This document shows positions 7,520 through 15,213 of a stretch of DNA of 18,658 nt, in pieces. Positions within the stretch are counted from its first letter, which is position 1. Every line of letters starts with the position of its first letter. Where the stretch lies: contig CAJUGF010000030.1 in the NCBI GenBank assembly GCA_910585915.1, positions 1 through 18,658 of the forward strand, written 5' to 3'. Source of the DNA: an uncultured Bacilli bacterium. Its GTDB lineage: Bacteria; Bacillota_I; Bacilli_A; RF39; UBA660. Position numbers and translations under genes: made by a program. Below the pieces are notes generated by a model, which saw only the letters and a program-made list of their open reading frames with translations, was not told the DNA's origin and made no database searches.

Positions 7520-8320
7520 TTATTCTCCAAAATCTATGTGGATGGCACCAATACCACCTTCAATATTCAGTTTATTTTTTCCAGAGCCAGTGGTTGTTTT
7601 ATCTGATATATTTCTGCCACCAACTTGAATGGAACCAATTCCTTTTTCAGCATAAATACTATAGTCTTTCTCACTTCCAAGTTTTATTTCTATTTCTCCA
7701 ATGCCACTTTCTATTTTACTTAATCCTAGTATTTCTCCATCAATGCTTACTTTTCCAACACCACTATCCAATTTTAAGTCTTCTAAGATACTTGATTTAA
7801 TAGCAATCTCTCCTGCTCCACCTTCTAATTTAACATTTTGGAAACTAGAGTTTTCTATTTTTAAAAGTCCTGCTCCTTGACTAATCTTAATATTATTCGC
7901 AATGAGATCTTGAATTTCTATTTTTCCAGCTCCTGATTCTAGGGATATTTTTTCTAAGTTATGGTTTTTTGGTATTGTTATGGTAATTTTACCAGTGATA
8001 TTATTCCAAAAACCCCAATGGCTTTCTTCTTTAATTTTTAATTTACCATTCGTGAGTTTTGAAATAAAATCCTTGCTTACATTTTCTGCATTTACTGAAA
8101 AATCACTTCCTAATTCAATTTTTATTGCTGAAGCATTGATATCAATGTCTAGTTCTTTTACAAAGTCATAGGTTTCTGATATTTCAATATTGTTACTTTT
8201 TTTAAAGTTTAGAGCTCCAAACATATGAAGCCCAAAGACGATACCATTAATTATAGCAATGATAATGAAAATGGCTAAGCCAATGGCAAATCCTTTGATT
8301 ACTTTTTGAGTACTTGTCAT
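7520..8320 (-). CDS. membrane-anchored DUF4097-type beta-solenoid protein
   Basis: This 266-residue protein has one N-terminal membrane helix (about 10-35) followed by a repetitive beta-rich domain. From about residue 130 a motif G-[AIV]-G-x-[IVL]-x-[IV] recurs at intervals of about 20 residues (GAGKIEI, GAGLLKI, GAGEIAI, GVGKVSI, GIGEIEI, GIGSIQV, GIGAIHI), a pattern typical of DUF4097 and related adhesin-like beta-solenoids. The solenoid probably lies outside the membrane. Such proteins often sit beside LiaF-like and ABC genes in Bacillota envelope-stress loci; the molecular role is not settled. ATG overlaps the upstream stop by four bases (ATGA). Confidence 0.8.
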   Translation of the reverse strand: MTSTQKVIKGFAIGLAIFIIIAIINGIVFGLHMFGALNFKKSNNIEISETYDFVKELDIDINASAIKIELGSDFSVNAENVSKDFISKLTNGKLKIKEESHWGFWNNITGKITITIPKNHNLEKISLESGAGKIEIQDLIANNIKISQGAGLLKIENSSFQNVKLEGGAGEIAIKSSILEDLKLDSGVGKVSIDGEILGLSKIESGIGEIEIKLGSEKDYSIYAEKGIGSIQVGGRNISDKTTTGSGKNKLNIEGGIGAIHIDFGE

Positions 8321-8991
8321 TTGATATCAACTCCACCAAATAAACTGAATGATTCAACATAGATCACTTTTTTAGAATCTTTTCTATTTGCTTTATTACT
8401 TGTTCCTCCAAAAATTGATGTTGGACGAACCTTTACTGTGACATCTTTTGGAACTAATATTTCAATACCTCCAAATATCGCACTCGAGGTAATAATTGTT
8501 TCTTCTTTTAGTTTTGCATCTCTTAGGTCTAAGGTAATGCCTCCAAAGACTGCATCTAAATTGGCACCTTCAAAAGTTTCTCCATCTTTTTCTATTTTCT
8601 GATCTGCAAAGGTCGCAGATATTGTTTCTAAACCATTTTTTTTACCTATTTCAATTTTTTCTGCAATAGTCTTTTTTAAGGTGTTACGGAAAATTAGAGA
8701 TAGGCCAATGGCTACTAGGATAAATGGAATAATCAATTTAGCAATGATATCAAATGGCAAGAATCCTTGACAACTTAATAATAGAAATATTCCTATAATA
8801 AGTCCAATGAAATTTCCATATTTTCCTTCATTATTATCAAATAAGTTGATAAAACAAGGAATAATAATAAATAGTGTCCACCATCCATTAAAGAAAATAT
8901 CAATGTTGGTTATTTCTAAACTATTTAATCCAATAATAATTCCTATGGCGATTAATAAAAAGCCCCATAATGCTTTGCTTATATTGTTCAT
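8317..8991 (-). CDS. LiaF-like membrane protein
   Basis: This 224-residue protein has four membrane helices in its first 110 residues (about 5-22, 31-47, 58-74, 78-97) and a C-terminal beta-rich domain with repeated FGG turns (FGGITLDL, FGGIEILVP, FGGTS, FGGVDIK), the mark of the LiaF/VraT C-terminal domain. LiaF proteins report cell-envelope stress to a histidine kinase in Bacillus. No kinase or regulator is encoded in this window, so here the protein may act directly with its operon partners. I start it at ATG 8989-8991, 6-7 bases after GAAGG. The longer frame from TTG 9027 would begin inside the promoter. It is the first gene of a five-gene operon. Confidence 0.82.
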   Translation of the reverse strand: MNNISKALWGFLLIAIGIIIGLNSLEITNIDIFFNGWWTLFIIIPCFINLFDNNEGKYGNFIGLIIGIFLLLSCQGFLPFDIIAKLIIPFILVAIGLSLIFRNTLKKTIAEKIEIGKKNGLETISATFADQKIEKDGETFEGANLDAVFGGITLDLRDAKLKEETIITSSAIFGGIEILVPKDVTVKVRPTSIFGGTSNKANRKDSKKVIYVESFSLFGGVDIK

Positions 8992-9013
8992 ATAAACCCT
9001 TCTTTCTTTCTTC

Positions 9014-9022
9014 ATTATATCA
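9014..9022 (-). promoter_or_regulatory. extended -10 promoter of the LiaF-ABC operon
   Basis: On the minus strand TGATATAAT is a perfect extended -10 (TG-N-TATAAT) about 23 bases upstream of the chosen LiaF-like ATG. No convincing -35 is seen at 16-18 bases, which extended -10 promoters tolerate. It rules out the upstream TTG start. Confidence 0.55.
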
Positions 9023-9112
9023 TACAAATAAATACCTTAAAATTTTATTTTGTTAACACCATTTTTTTCGAGTATCTTATTTACTTTGACTTTTTCTCTA
9101 TATTCAGTGTTA

Positions 9113-9475
9113 TCACTTTGAATCACTTTCTTTTGGTAAATCAATTTTTGCGAATGCTCCAAGATCATAGACAGTGTATCCCATAGTAGTTAGTTTTTCA
9201 TAAGCAATCTGGCTTCTTCCTCCACTATAGCAATATACAAAAATGACCTTGTTTGCGTCTAAATCTGTTTCTTCATCTAATTGATCATAGGGAATATTAA
9301 TGGCTCCTTTGATATGATCTTCTTCATATTCTTCTTTGGTTCTGACATCTAATATGATATGATCTTGTGTTTCCATTATTGTTCTTAGGTCATTATTGGG
9401 GTTTTTATTTTCTTGTTTAGTTCCACATCCACATAGAGACAGAATAATAATTATAATTGTTAATATTTTTTTCAT
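9113..9475 (-). CDS. secreted rhodanese-domain lipoprotein
   Basis: This 120-residue protein has a lipoprotein signal (MKKILTI then LSLCGC, lipid-bearing Cys near residue 18) followed by a single rhodanese domain. The active-site loop is CYSGGRS with its catalytic cysteine, framed by the usual LDVRTKEEYEEDHIKGAINIP segment and a GYTVYDLGAF end. It would act outside the membrane in sulfur or redox transfer; the acceptor is unknown. AAAGGAAA precedes the ATG by about 4 bases. It starts 31 bases after the pyrG stop with no terminator between, so co-transcription with pyrG is likely. The functional link to CTP synthesis is unclear. Confidence 0.88.
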   Translation of the reverse strand: MKKILTIIIIILSLCGCGTKQENKNPNNDLRTIMETQDHIILDVRTKEEYEEDHIKGAINIPYDQLDEETDLDANKVIFVYCYSGGRSQIAYEKLTTMGYTVYDLGAFAKIDLPKESDSK

Positions 9476-9506
9476 AGTGTTTCCTTTCTTTTTTTAATCG
9501 CACTTG

Positions 9507-11123
9507 TTATTTGTTTTTATAGTTCATACTTGCTTTTATAAATGAATCAAATAGTGGATGCGATTTGGTTGGACGGCTTTTAAATTCTGGATGGAATTGA
9601 CTCGCTATGAAATGAGGATGCATTTCTTTTGGTAGTTCTATAATTTCTACTAAACTACTTTCAGGATTGATTCCTGAAAAAATCATGCCTTTGGCTTCTA
9701 AAGTGTTACGATATTCATTGTTAAATTCATAGCGATGACGATGTCTTTCTAAAATTATGTCTTGTTTATAAGCTTCGTATGCTAAGGTATTTTTTTCTAT
9801 TTTGCATTCATAGTTTCCTAAACGTAGTGTTCCTCCTTTATTGACAATGGATTTTTGATCTACCATTAAATCAATAATTGGATTTTGACACATTGAGTCA
9901 AATTCTTTTGAGGAAGCATCTTCTAGCTTACATACATGTCTTGCAAATTCAATGACTGCAATTTGCATTCCAAGGCATATTCCTAAATAAGGAATTTTAT
10001 GTTCTCTTGCATATTGACAAGCTAATATTTTTCCTTCTATTCCACGTGATCCGAATCCTCCAGGGACAAGTATACCTTGAGAGGATTTAAAAATTTCTTT
10101 TAAATTGGCATCCTTTTTTTCTAATACTTCACTATCAATCCAATTGATTTTTACTTTGGTTTTGTATTTATATCCTGACGCTTTTATTGCTTCTTTCACT
10201 GATAGATAGGCATCTTCTAATTCGATGTATTTTCCAACTAAGGCAATTTCTACTTCTCCTTGTAAGTTTTCAACTGTATGTAGTAAATCTTCCCAATATT
10301 TTAAATCACTTTTGGTCACTTTTAATTCAAATTGATTTAGAATTAATTCTTCAATGTTTTGATTATGAAAATTTAACGGAATTTGATAAACATTTGGTAC
10401 ATCTTTCGCTTCAATGATATTATTTTCTGGAATGGAACCAAATAGTGCAATTTTTTTCTTAATGGAATCTCCTAAATTGATTGGTGCTCTAGTTACTAAT
10501 ATGTCGGGTTGTATCCCAAGACGACGTAATTCAATAACACTATTTTGGGTTGGTTTGGTTTTTAATTCGTTGGATCCATATAAATAGGGAATCAATGTAG
10601 TATGAACAAAGCAAGTGTTATTTCTTCCTTGTTCTAATCGAAATTGTCTTAATGATTCCATCATTACTGACGATTCAATGTCTCCAACTGTTCCTCCAAT
10701 TTCTGTAATAACAATATCAGCATTACTAGTACTTGCTGCTTCATAAATTTTGTTTTTTATTTCGTTTGAAATATGGGGAACAATTTGAATAGTTGCCCCT
10801 AAATAATCTCCTCTTCGTTCTTTTTCAATTACACTCGAATAAATTTTGCCATTGGTGATATTTGAAGTGTAATTTAATTCTTCATCAATAAATCTTTCAT
10901 AGTGTCCAAGATCTAGATCTGTTTCGCAACCATCTGACGTTACAAAAACTTCTCCATGTTGAATGGGTGACATCGTGCCTGGATCGACATTCATGTATGG
11001 ATCAAATTTTTGCATAAATACTTTATACCCTTTGGCTTTTAGTAATAAAGCAATACTCGATGCTGTGATTCCCTTTCCTAGTCCTGAACATACTCCTCCT
11101 GTTACAAATACAAATTTTGCCAT
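9507..11123 (-). CDS. pyrG: CTP synthase
   Basis: This 538-residue enzyme makes CTP from UTP, ATP and glutamine, the last step of pyrimidine nucleotide synthesis. The N-terminal synthase domain shows VFVTGGVCSGLGKG (P-loop, residues about 4-17) and the conserved DPYMNVDPGTMSP and GHYERF segments. The C-terminal glutamine amidotransferase domain shows PGGFGSRG, the nucleophile cysteine in GICLGMQ, and the catalytic HPEF near the end. Length is normal for the family. I start at ATG 11121-11123, 7 bases after a strong GGGAGGAG site; the 16 extra codons upstream run through the leader terminator and are not coding. A hairpin terminator in the leader suggests control by attenuation. Confidence 0.97.
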   Translation of the reverse strand: MAKFVFVTGGVCSGLGKGITASSIALLLKAKGYKVFMQKFDPYMNVDPGTMSPIQHGEVFVTSDGCETDLDLGHYERFIDEELNYTSNITNGKIYSSVIEKERRGDYLGATIQIVPHISNEIKNKIYEAASTSNADIVITEIGGTVGDIESSVMMESLRQFRLEQGRNNTCFVHTTLIPYLYGSNELKTKPTQNSVIELRRLGIQPDILVTRAPINLGDSIKKKIALFGSIPENNIIEAKDVPNVYQIPLNFHNQNIEELILNQFELKVTKSDLKYWEDLLHTVENLQGEVEIALVGKYIELEDAYLSVKEAIKASGYKYKTKVKINWIDSEVLEKKDANLKEIFKSSQGILVPGGFGSRGIEGKILACQYAREHKIPYLGICLGMQIAVIEFARHVCKLEDASSKEFDSMCQNPIIDLMVDQKSIVNKGGTLRLGNYECKIEKNTLAYEAYKQDIILERHRHRYEFNNEYRNTLEAKGMIFSGINPESSLVEIIELPKEMHPHFIASQFHPEFKSRPTKSHPLFDSFIKASMNYKNK

Positions 11124-11144
11124 TATAAAACTCCTCCCAAATAT

Positions 11145-11177
11145 AAAAAAAGAACCTGAAGAGAACTTCATAGGCTC
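11145..11177 (-). terminator. terminator hairpin in the pyrG leader (candidate attenuator)
   Basis: On the minus strand GAGCC-TA-TGAAG (11177-11166) pairs with CTTCA-GGTTC (11161-11152) around a TTCT loop, followed by seven T (11145-11151). It lies between a promoter (11184-11192) and the pyrG ribosome site. A terminator in this place matches the attenuators known for Bacillus and Lactococcus pyrG. It could also simply end transcripts from the upstream operon, whose stop is 80 bases away. Confidence 0.65.
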
Positions 11178-11183
11178 TTTTAA

Positions 11184-11192
11184 ATTATAACA
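11184..11192 (-). promoter_or_regulatory. extended -10 promoter of pyrG
   Basis: TGTTATAAT on the minus strand is a perfect extended -10. Transcription should start near 11177-11178, at the edge of the leader hairpin, so the transcript would begin A/GAGCC. The A-rich stretch upstream has no good -35. Confidence 0.55.
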
Positions 11193-11257
11193 CTCTTTTT
11201 TTCTCTTTTTTTGAATCTAAGATTTTTTTGACATTCTATAGACAGGGAATTTATTTT

Positions 11258-12319
11258 TTAATAACATAAAATGATAACCCATACTTTTTGCCCATTTTGC
11301 GAATATTTTGCAGCACCAATATTTTGATATTTTGGATCTTTTAAATCCGTATTGTGTTCTATTGTTACTTTTTGGTATGCTTCTTCTAAACTATTTGCTT
11401 TGATATTTATTTCCTTGGCATTTGTCATACTTACTTCTGCTAATTGAAACCATGTTTTTAAATCAATTAAGGCTTTATTTTCTACTGTTTCAATAGCTCT
11501 TAGCAGTGCTATAGCTACTATTTTCTCATCCCAGTTGTTTGATATCTCATTTTGAGTACGATACTCGTTTACTTTTTTAATAAAGTTTTCTGAATCATTT
11601 ATATCTTCTTCGCTTAGAATGATATTTTCTTTGGGCTCTTCTTTTTCTTCGTTATCTGGCCTTTTATATACTATTTTGGGTGGTATAATTTCTTCTGTTT
11701 CTTCTTGGACCTTTTGATTATCATTTTTTAGATCTGAATTTGAAGTGTTATTAGTATTCTTGTTTTGATTTGGTGCTCTTGTTATGTTCAATGTTGTTTT
11801 TGCACTTATTTCATTACCACTTGGATCTTTTGCAACGATTTCAATTTCATAAGAACCTACTTGTGAATAGCTTGTCATTGTTTCCTCTTTGAAAGAATAA
11901 ATACATTCGGCTTTACTATTATCAGTACAGCTTTCAACAAACATGCTAGGTTCATAAGTCCCACTTGTTGTAATTTCTTTTAATGATAATATTGGTGCTT
12001 CTGAGTCTTTTACCTCTAATACGGAAGTATATTCTTTTCGATTAATTATTATTTTTACTCGATATTGTTCCCTTTTATTTAAGGAAGAGAGTTCTATTCT
12101 CTCTTTTCCTATATAGTATTCTATTGATCCTTCTGTCTTTTCTTCTTGCTCTAGATAATCTTGTAATATTGGTAGTTCTTCTCCAACATTACGTTCTAAT
12201 TTTTCCTTTATTTTAATTTCTTCAATATTTAACTTGGATATTAAAAACCAAACGCCTCCTACAAATGCTAAACCTAGAATTGTCGCTATTATTGTTACGA
12301 TTATATTTTTTACTTTCAT
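11258..12319 (-). CDS. membrane-anchored protein with Ig-like and divergent CAP/SCP-like domain
   Basis: This protein has 353 residues. One N-terminal helix (about 5-27) anchors it. Residues about 105-180 look like a bacterial Ig/HYR-type domain (DSEAPILSL to YEIEIVAKDPSGNEISAK), with a cysteine pair in SCTDNSKAECIY. A low-complexity N/E/K linker (about 183-240) leads to a C-terminal domain resembling CAP/SCP proteins: VNEYRTQNEI..NWDEKI, later EHNTDLKDPKYQNIGAAKY and a terminal KVWVIILCY. The canonical CAP histidine and GEN motif are not evident, so the fold call is moderate. I prefer ATG 12317-12319 to the GTG at 12328, which overlaps the dacA end. It follows dacA by one base. Confidence 0.65.
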   Translation of the reverse strand: MKVKNIIVTIIATILGLAFVGGVWFLISKLNIEEIKIKEKLERNVGEELPILQDYLEQEEKTEGSIEYYIGKERIELSSLNKREQYRVKIIINRKEYTSVLEVKDSEAPILSLKEITTSGTYEPSMFVESCTDNSKAECIYSFKEETMTSYSQVGSYEIEIVAKDPSGNEISAKTTLNITRAPNQNKNTNNTSNSDLKNDNQKVQEETEEIIPPKIVYKRPDNEEKEEPKENIILSEEDINDSENFIKKVNEYRTQNEISNNWDEKIVAIALLRAIETVENKALIDLKTWFQLAEVSMTNAKEINIKANSLEEAYQKVTIEHNTDLKDPKYQNIGAAKYSQNGQKVWVIILCY

Positions 12320-12320
12320 A

Positions 12321-13544
12321 CTACACACTCTTTTTTCTTTTCTTTATTTTTCTTATGATCCATAAGATTATTATCAATATAATGATTGAACAACTTATTA
12401 CTTCTATTTTGTGCACGTTTAAATATTTTATCAAATCGAAGTGAAGTTCTGTATTCAATACTATTTCGATCGTTTTTAGTAATTCATCTTGATAATAAAT
12501 ATTTACTGTTCCTAATTGAGATCCCACTAATGTATTATAGTTAATTTTTTCTTCTCCTGAGTATTCTATTTTTAAGTCTTCTTTGGTGAATTCTTTTGGC
12601 AAATATTTTACCCATGTTTTGTCGGAATAAAAAGTTATTTCATTTTCTTTGGCAAATCTTGTAGGAAGCGTTAAAATTTTTTCGCCTTCTTCTATTACTA
12701 ATTGATTTTGATAATGATCTATAAAGTATTCATATATGGTTTTAGCATCCAAAAAGTTATTGGCCTTATTTCCTTCTTGAGGGGCTTTAACAGTGACTAA
12801 GATATAATTTGTACCATTTTTACTGGCAATGCTAGCAAGACAGAGTCCTGCCTTATCAGTTGTGCCTGTTTTTCCACCTAAGAGGTAATCCATATTTAAG
12901 CTATTTCTTTGGATATTACGATATAAAGTGCTTATGACACTAAAGGAGCCATCATGCATTGTATATCGTTTGGATGTTAGTATTGTCTTTAATTCTTTGT
13001 TTTGGAGAGCATATTCTAGCATCTTAGCAACTTCTTCAACAGTCGAAACATGACCTTCGGCATCTAATCCTGTTTCATTTTTAAAATGTGTATTTTGAAG
13101 GTTTAGTTCTTTGGCTTTTTCATTCATCTTTTCAATGAATTCTTCTCTATTATTTGTCACATTTCTTGTGAGAGTTTGGGCGGCATCAGCTCCTGATGGT
13201 AATAATAGCCCATATAATAAATCACGAATGGTTACTTTTTGCCCTACACGAAAACCTGCTACTGCGGCATTGGCTTCTTTTAGTCCTTTCAAATCGCTGC
13301 TTGTAATTGTAATTTCTGTATCTAAGTTATCAATGTTTTCGATTGTTATAATAGCAGTCATAATTTTGGTGAGTGAAGCAATTGGTACTACTTCTTGAGC
13401 ATTTTTTTCATAGAGTACTTTTTGTTCATCTTGATTTATTAAAATTGCATTATTAGATGTAATATCTAATTCGATGGCAGAAGCTTTTTTTAGAGGTAGA
13501 AATATCAAGCAAAGACTCAGGAAAAGATAGAAAATTTTTTTCAT
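12321..13544 (-). CDS. dacA: D-alanyl-D-alanine carboxypeptidase, DacA/PBP5 family (S11)
   Basis: This 407-residue low-molecular-mass penicillin-binding protein trims the terminal D-Ala from peptidoglycan stem peptides outside the membrane. A signal peptide (1-23, ending ASA) precedes the S11 domain. The active-site SxxK is SLTK (57-60), with the nucleophile S57, and KTG lies at 225-227 in GGKTGTTDKAG. The second motif reads SGA (117-119) instead of the usual SxN. A beta-rich C-terminal domain (about 265-365) is followed by a membrane helix and basic tail (about 379-407), a stronger anchor than the amphipathic helix of E. coli PBP5. AGAGGTG lies 4 bases before the ATG. The symbol reflects family membership; exact orthology is not proven. 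Confidence 0.9.
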   Translation of the reverse strand: MKKIFYLFLSLCLIFLPLKKASAIELDITSNNAILINQDEQKVLYEKNAQEVVPIASLTKIMTAIITIENIDNLDTEITITSSDLKGLKEANAAVAGFRVGQKVTIRDLLYGLLLPSGADAAQTLTRNVTNNREEFIEKMNEKAKELNLQNTHFKNETGLDAEGHVSTVEEVAKMLEYALQNKELKTILTSKRYTMHDGSFSVISTLYRNIQRNSLNMDYLLGGKTGTTDKAGLCLASIASKNGTNYILVTVKAPQEGNKANNFLDAKTIYEYFIDHYQNQLVIEEGEKILTLPTRFAKENEITFYSDKTWVKYLPKEFTKEDLKIEYSGEEKINYNTLVGSQLGTVNIYYQDELLKTIEIVLNTELHFDLIKYLNVHKIEVISCSIIILIIILWIIRKIKKRKKSV

Positions 13545-13555
13545 TTAACACCTCT

Positions 13556-14209
13556 TTACTCTTTTTCTATTTTTTCATATTGAAGGAGATATTCTTTTTC
13601 TTCTTTGTTGATTTTGATCTCAGTGATTTCTTTAGTTGTTGTTTTAATAGTAATCACTTCGTCTTCATTTTGGTAGATAATCTCTCTTTTGGTATCATGT
13701 AATATTTCATTTTTATTCATATTATTTAATTTTTCTAGTAAATTTTCTAGATTTAGGTTAGTCATGTCTTCTGGGTTAAAAAGATTATCAATTTCTTCTT
13801 CTGAATCAACAAATATTTGGTATGTTTTTCCTTCTACTATTTTATATTTTATGATTCCTATTTTTGACTCCCGATAACCAGTTTCGATTTGATCTATTCT
13901 TTCACCATGAAAGTTTATCTTTTCTGTGGTAATAAAATTTGTAATTGTATATTCATATCGAATATTCTCTTTTTGAAGATCTTCTAACATACTTTTTAAA
14001 TCTTTGTACATTATACGTTCATCATTCTTTTTTTCATTTTGGTGTTCTGTTTTTTGGAAGTCTTTATTATTGTTTCCAAGCACTGCCACACAACTACCTA
14101 GAAGGAGAAAAAAAAGTAGCCATCCTCCTAATTTTATAAGAGCTTTTCCCCTTTTTGTATTCCATATTTGCTTGATCTTATTTTCTTTTTTTGTATTTTT
14201 TTCTTTCAT
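13556..14209 (-). CDS. unknown membrane-anchored protein between fmt and dacA
   Basis: I do not recognise a family. The 217-residue protein has a very basic cytoplasmic start (MKEKNTKKENKIKQIW), one membrane helix (about 28-46) and a charged extracytoplasmic part rich in E, K, I and N with many predicted beta strands (IIKYKIVEGKTYQIFVDS, EVITIKTTTKEITEIKI). Topology and operon place suggest an envelope role. One cysteine (SCVAVLG) sits at the end of the helix, where a lipobox might be, but the long basic segment before it makes a lipoprotein unlikely. The start is 4 bases after the fmt stop, with dacA following 11 bases after its own stop. Confidence 0.7.
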   Translation of the reverse strand: MKEKNTKKENKIKQIWNTKRGKALIKLGGWLLFFLLLGSCVAVLGNNNKDFQKTEHQNEKKNDERIMYKDLKSMLEDLQKENIRYEYTITNFITTEKINFHGERIDQIETGYRESKIGIIKYKIVEGKTYQIFVDSEEEIDNLFNPEDMTNLNLENLLEKLNNMNKNEILHDTKREIIYQNEDEVITIKTTTKEITEIKINKEEKEYLLQYEKIEKE

Positions 14210-14213
14210 TTTT

Positions 14214-15146
14214 TCACTTCACTTTTTGATTTAGGAGCTTCGATTTATCAATTCCATTCAAATAATCGCTTGTTTTCATTATCCTTTTACCAAACGGTTT
14301 TATTTTGGTAATGTAAATGATACCATCTTGGCAAGTTATCCCAATGGCTTCTTTGCTTATTTCTTTTATTAAACTAGCCTCTTCTATTTCTTTTTTTTGG
14401 AACGTTGCTTCTAGGACTTTCCATTCTTCATCAAATAATTTAAAGTTTGCAGTTGGCCACGGATTTAGTCCTTTTATCTGATTTATAATTTCTTTTCCTG
14501 TTTTAAAAAAATCTATGTGTTCTTCTTCCCTTTTAATGTTATAGGCATAAGTTACATCTGATTCTTTTTGTTTTTCTCTTTTATTTGTTTTATTTAAAAT
14601 ACTTGGTAATGTTTCTTTTAGTAATTCACTTCCCATTTTTGAGAGCTTCTCATGTAGTGTTCCTACATTATCATCTTCTTTAATTTGATAAACTTTTTTA
14701 GAGATCATATCTCCTGTGTCCATTCCTTCATCCATATACATAATTGTAATACCAGTTTCTTTTTCACCATTAATCAATGCTTTATGAATTGGTGCTCCTC
14801 CTCTATATTTAGGAAGTAGGGAGGCATGAACATTAAAAGCTCCGATGCTTGCACATTCTAAGATTTCCTTTTTGATGATTTGGCCATAAGCACAGGTAAT
14901 TATAACGTCTGGTTTTACTTTTTGGATTTCTTCATAGTCTTCTTTGATATTTGATGGTTGAAAAACAGGAATTTGATGCAGTTTTGCTAATTCCTTTATT
15001 GGTGGGGGGGTTAGTATGTGATGGCGTCCAACTGGTTTATCTGGTTGTGTTACTACTAACACAACATTATAATTCTCAATTAACATTTTTAATATTGGAA
15101 CAGCAAACTCTGGAGTTCCCATAAATACTATTTTTGGATTTTGCAT
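14214..15146 (-). CDS. fmt: methionyl-tRNA formyltransferase
   Basis: This 310-residue cytoplasmic enzyme formylates Met-tRNA of the initiator type using 10-formyl-tetrahydrofolate. The N-terminal FMGTPEFAVPIL, the catalytic N105 and H107 (FNVHASLLP), the SLLPKYRGGAPIHKAL folate-binding loop and the Asp-containing MDEGMDTGDM segment are all present. The C-terminal domain shows the usual LNPWPTA. Length is normal. I choose ATG 15144-15146, preceded by GGTGA; the 12 extra codons upstream read through the promoter. It heads a unit with the unknown protein, dacA and the CAP-like gene, spaced 1 to 11 bases apart. No def or priA neighbour is visible here. Confidence 0.95.
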   Translation of the reverse strand: MQNPKIVFMGTPEFAVPILKMLIENYNVVLVVTQPDKPVGRHHILTPPPIKELAKLHQIPVFQPSNIKEDYEEIQKVKPDVIITCAYGQIIKKEILECASIGAFNVHASLLPKYRGGAPIHKALINGEKETGITIMYMDEGMDTGDMISKKVYQIKEDDNVGTLHEKLSKMGSELLKETLPSILNKTNKREKQKESDVTYAYNIKREEEHIDFFKTGKEIINQIKGLNPWPTANFKLFDEEWKVLEATFQKKEIEEASLIKEISKEAIGITCQDGIIYITKIKPFGKRIMKTSDYLNGIDKSKLLNQKVK

Positions 15147-15161
15147 TTTATCACCATTTTC

Positions 15162-15190
15162 ATTATACAAAAAAAAGAACAAAAGGTCAT
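15162..15190 (-). promoter_or_regulatory. possible fmt promoter embedded in the upstream terminator
   Basis: On the minus strand ATGACC (15185-15190) and TATAAT (15162-15167) are 17 bases apart. The -35-like box lies in the loop of the terminator that ends the cohesin-dockerin operon. The predicted start, near 15155, leaves a leader of only about 9 bases. Confidence 0.35.
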
Positions 15191-15208
15191 TATTCTTTGT
15201 TCTTTTTT
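15171..15208. terminator. strong, possibly bidirectional terminator after the cohesin-dockerin operon
   Basis: A 13-bp inverted repeat (15171-15183 with 15196-15208, centred on AAAGAACAAA/TTTGTTCTTT, 12-base loop) has runs of A and T at both outer edges. On the minus strand it lies 6 bases after the dockerin gene stop and ends in a T-run. Its symmetry would also stop plus-strand transcription. Confidence 0.85.
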
Positions 15209-15213
15209 TTCTT

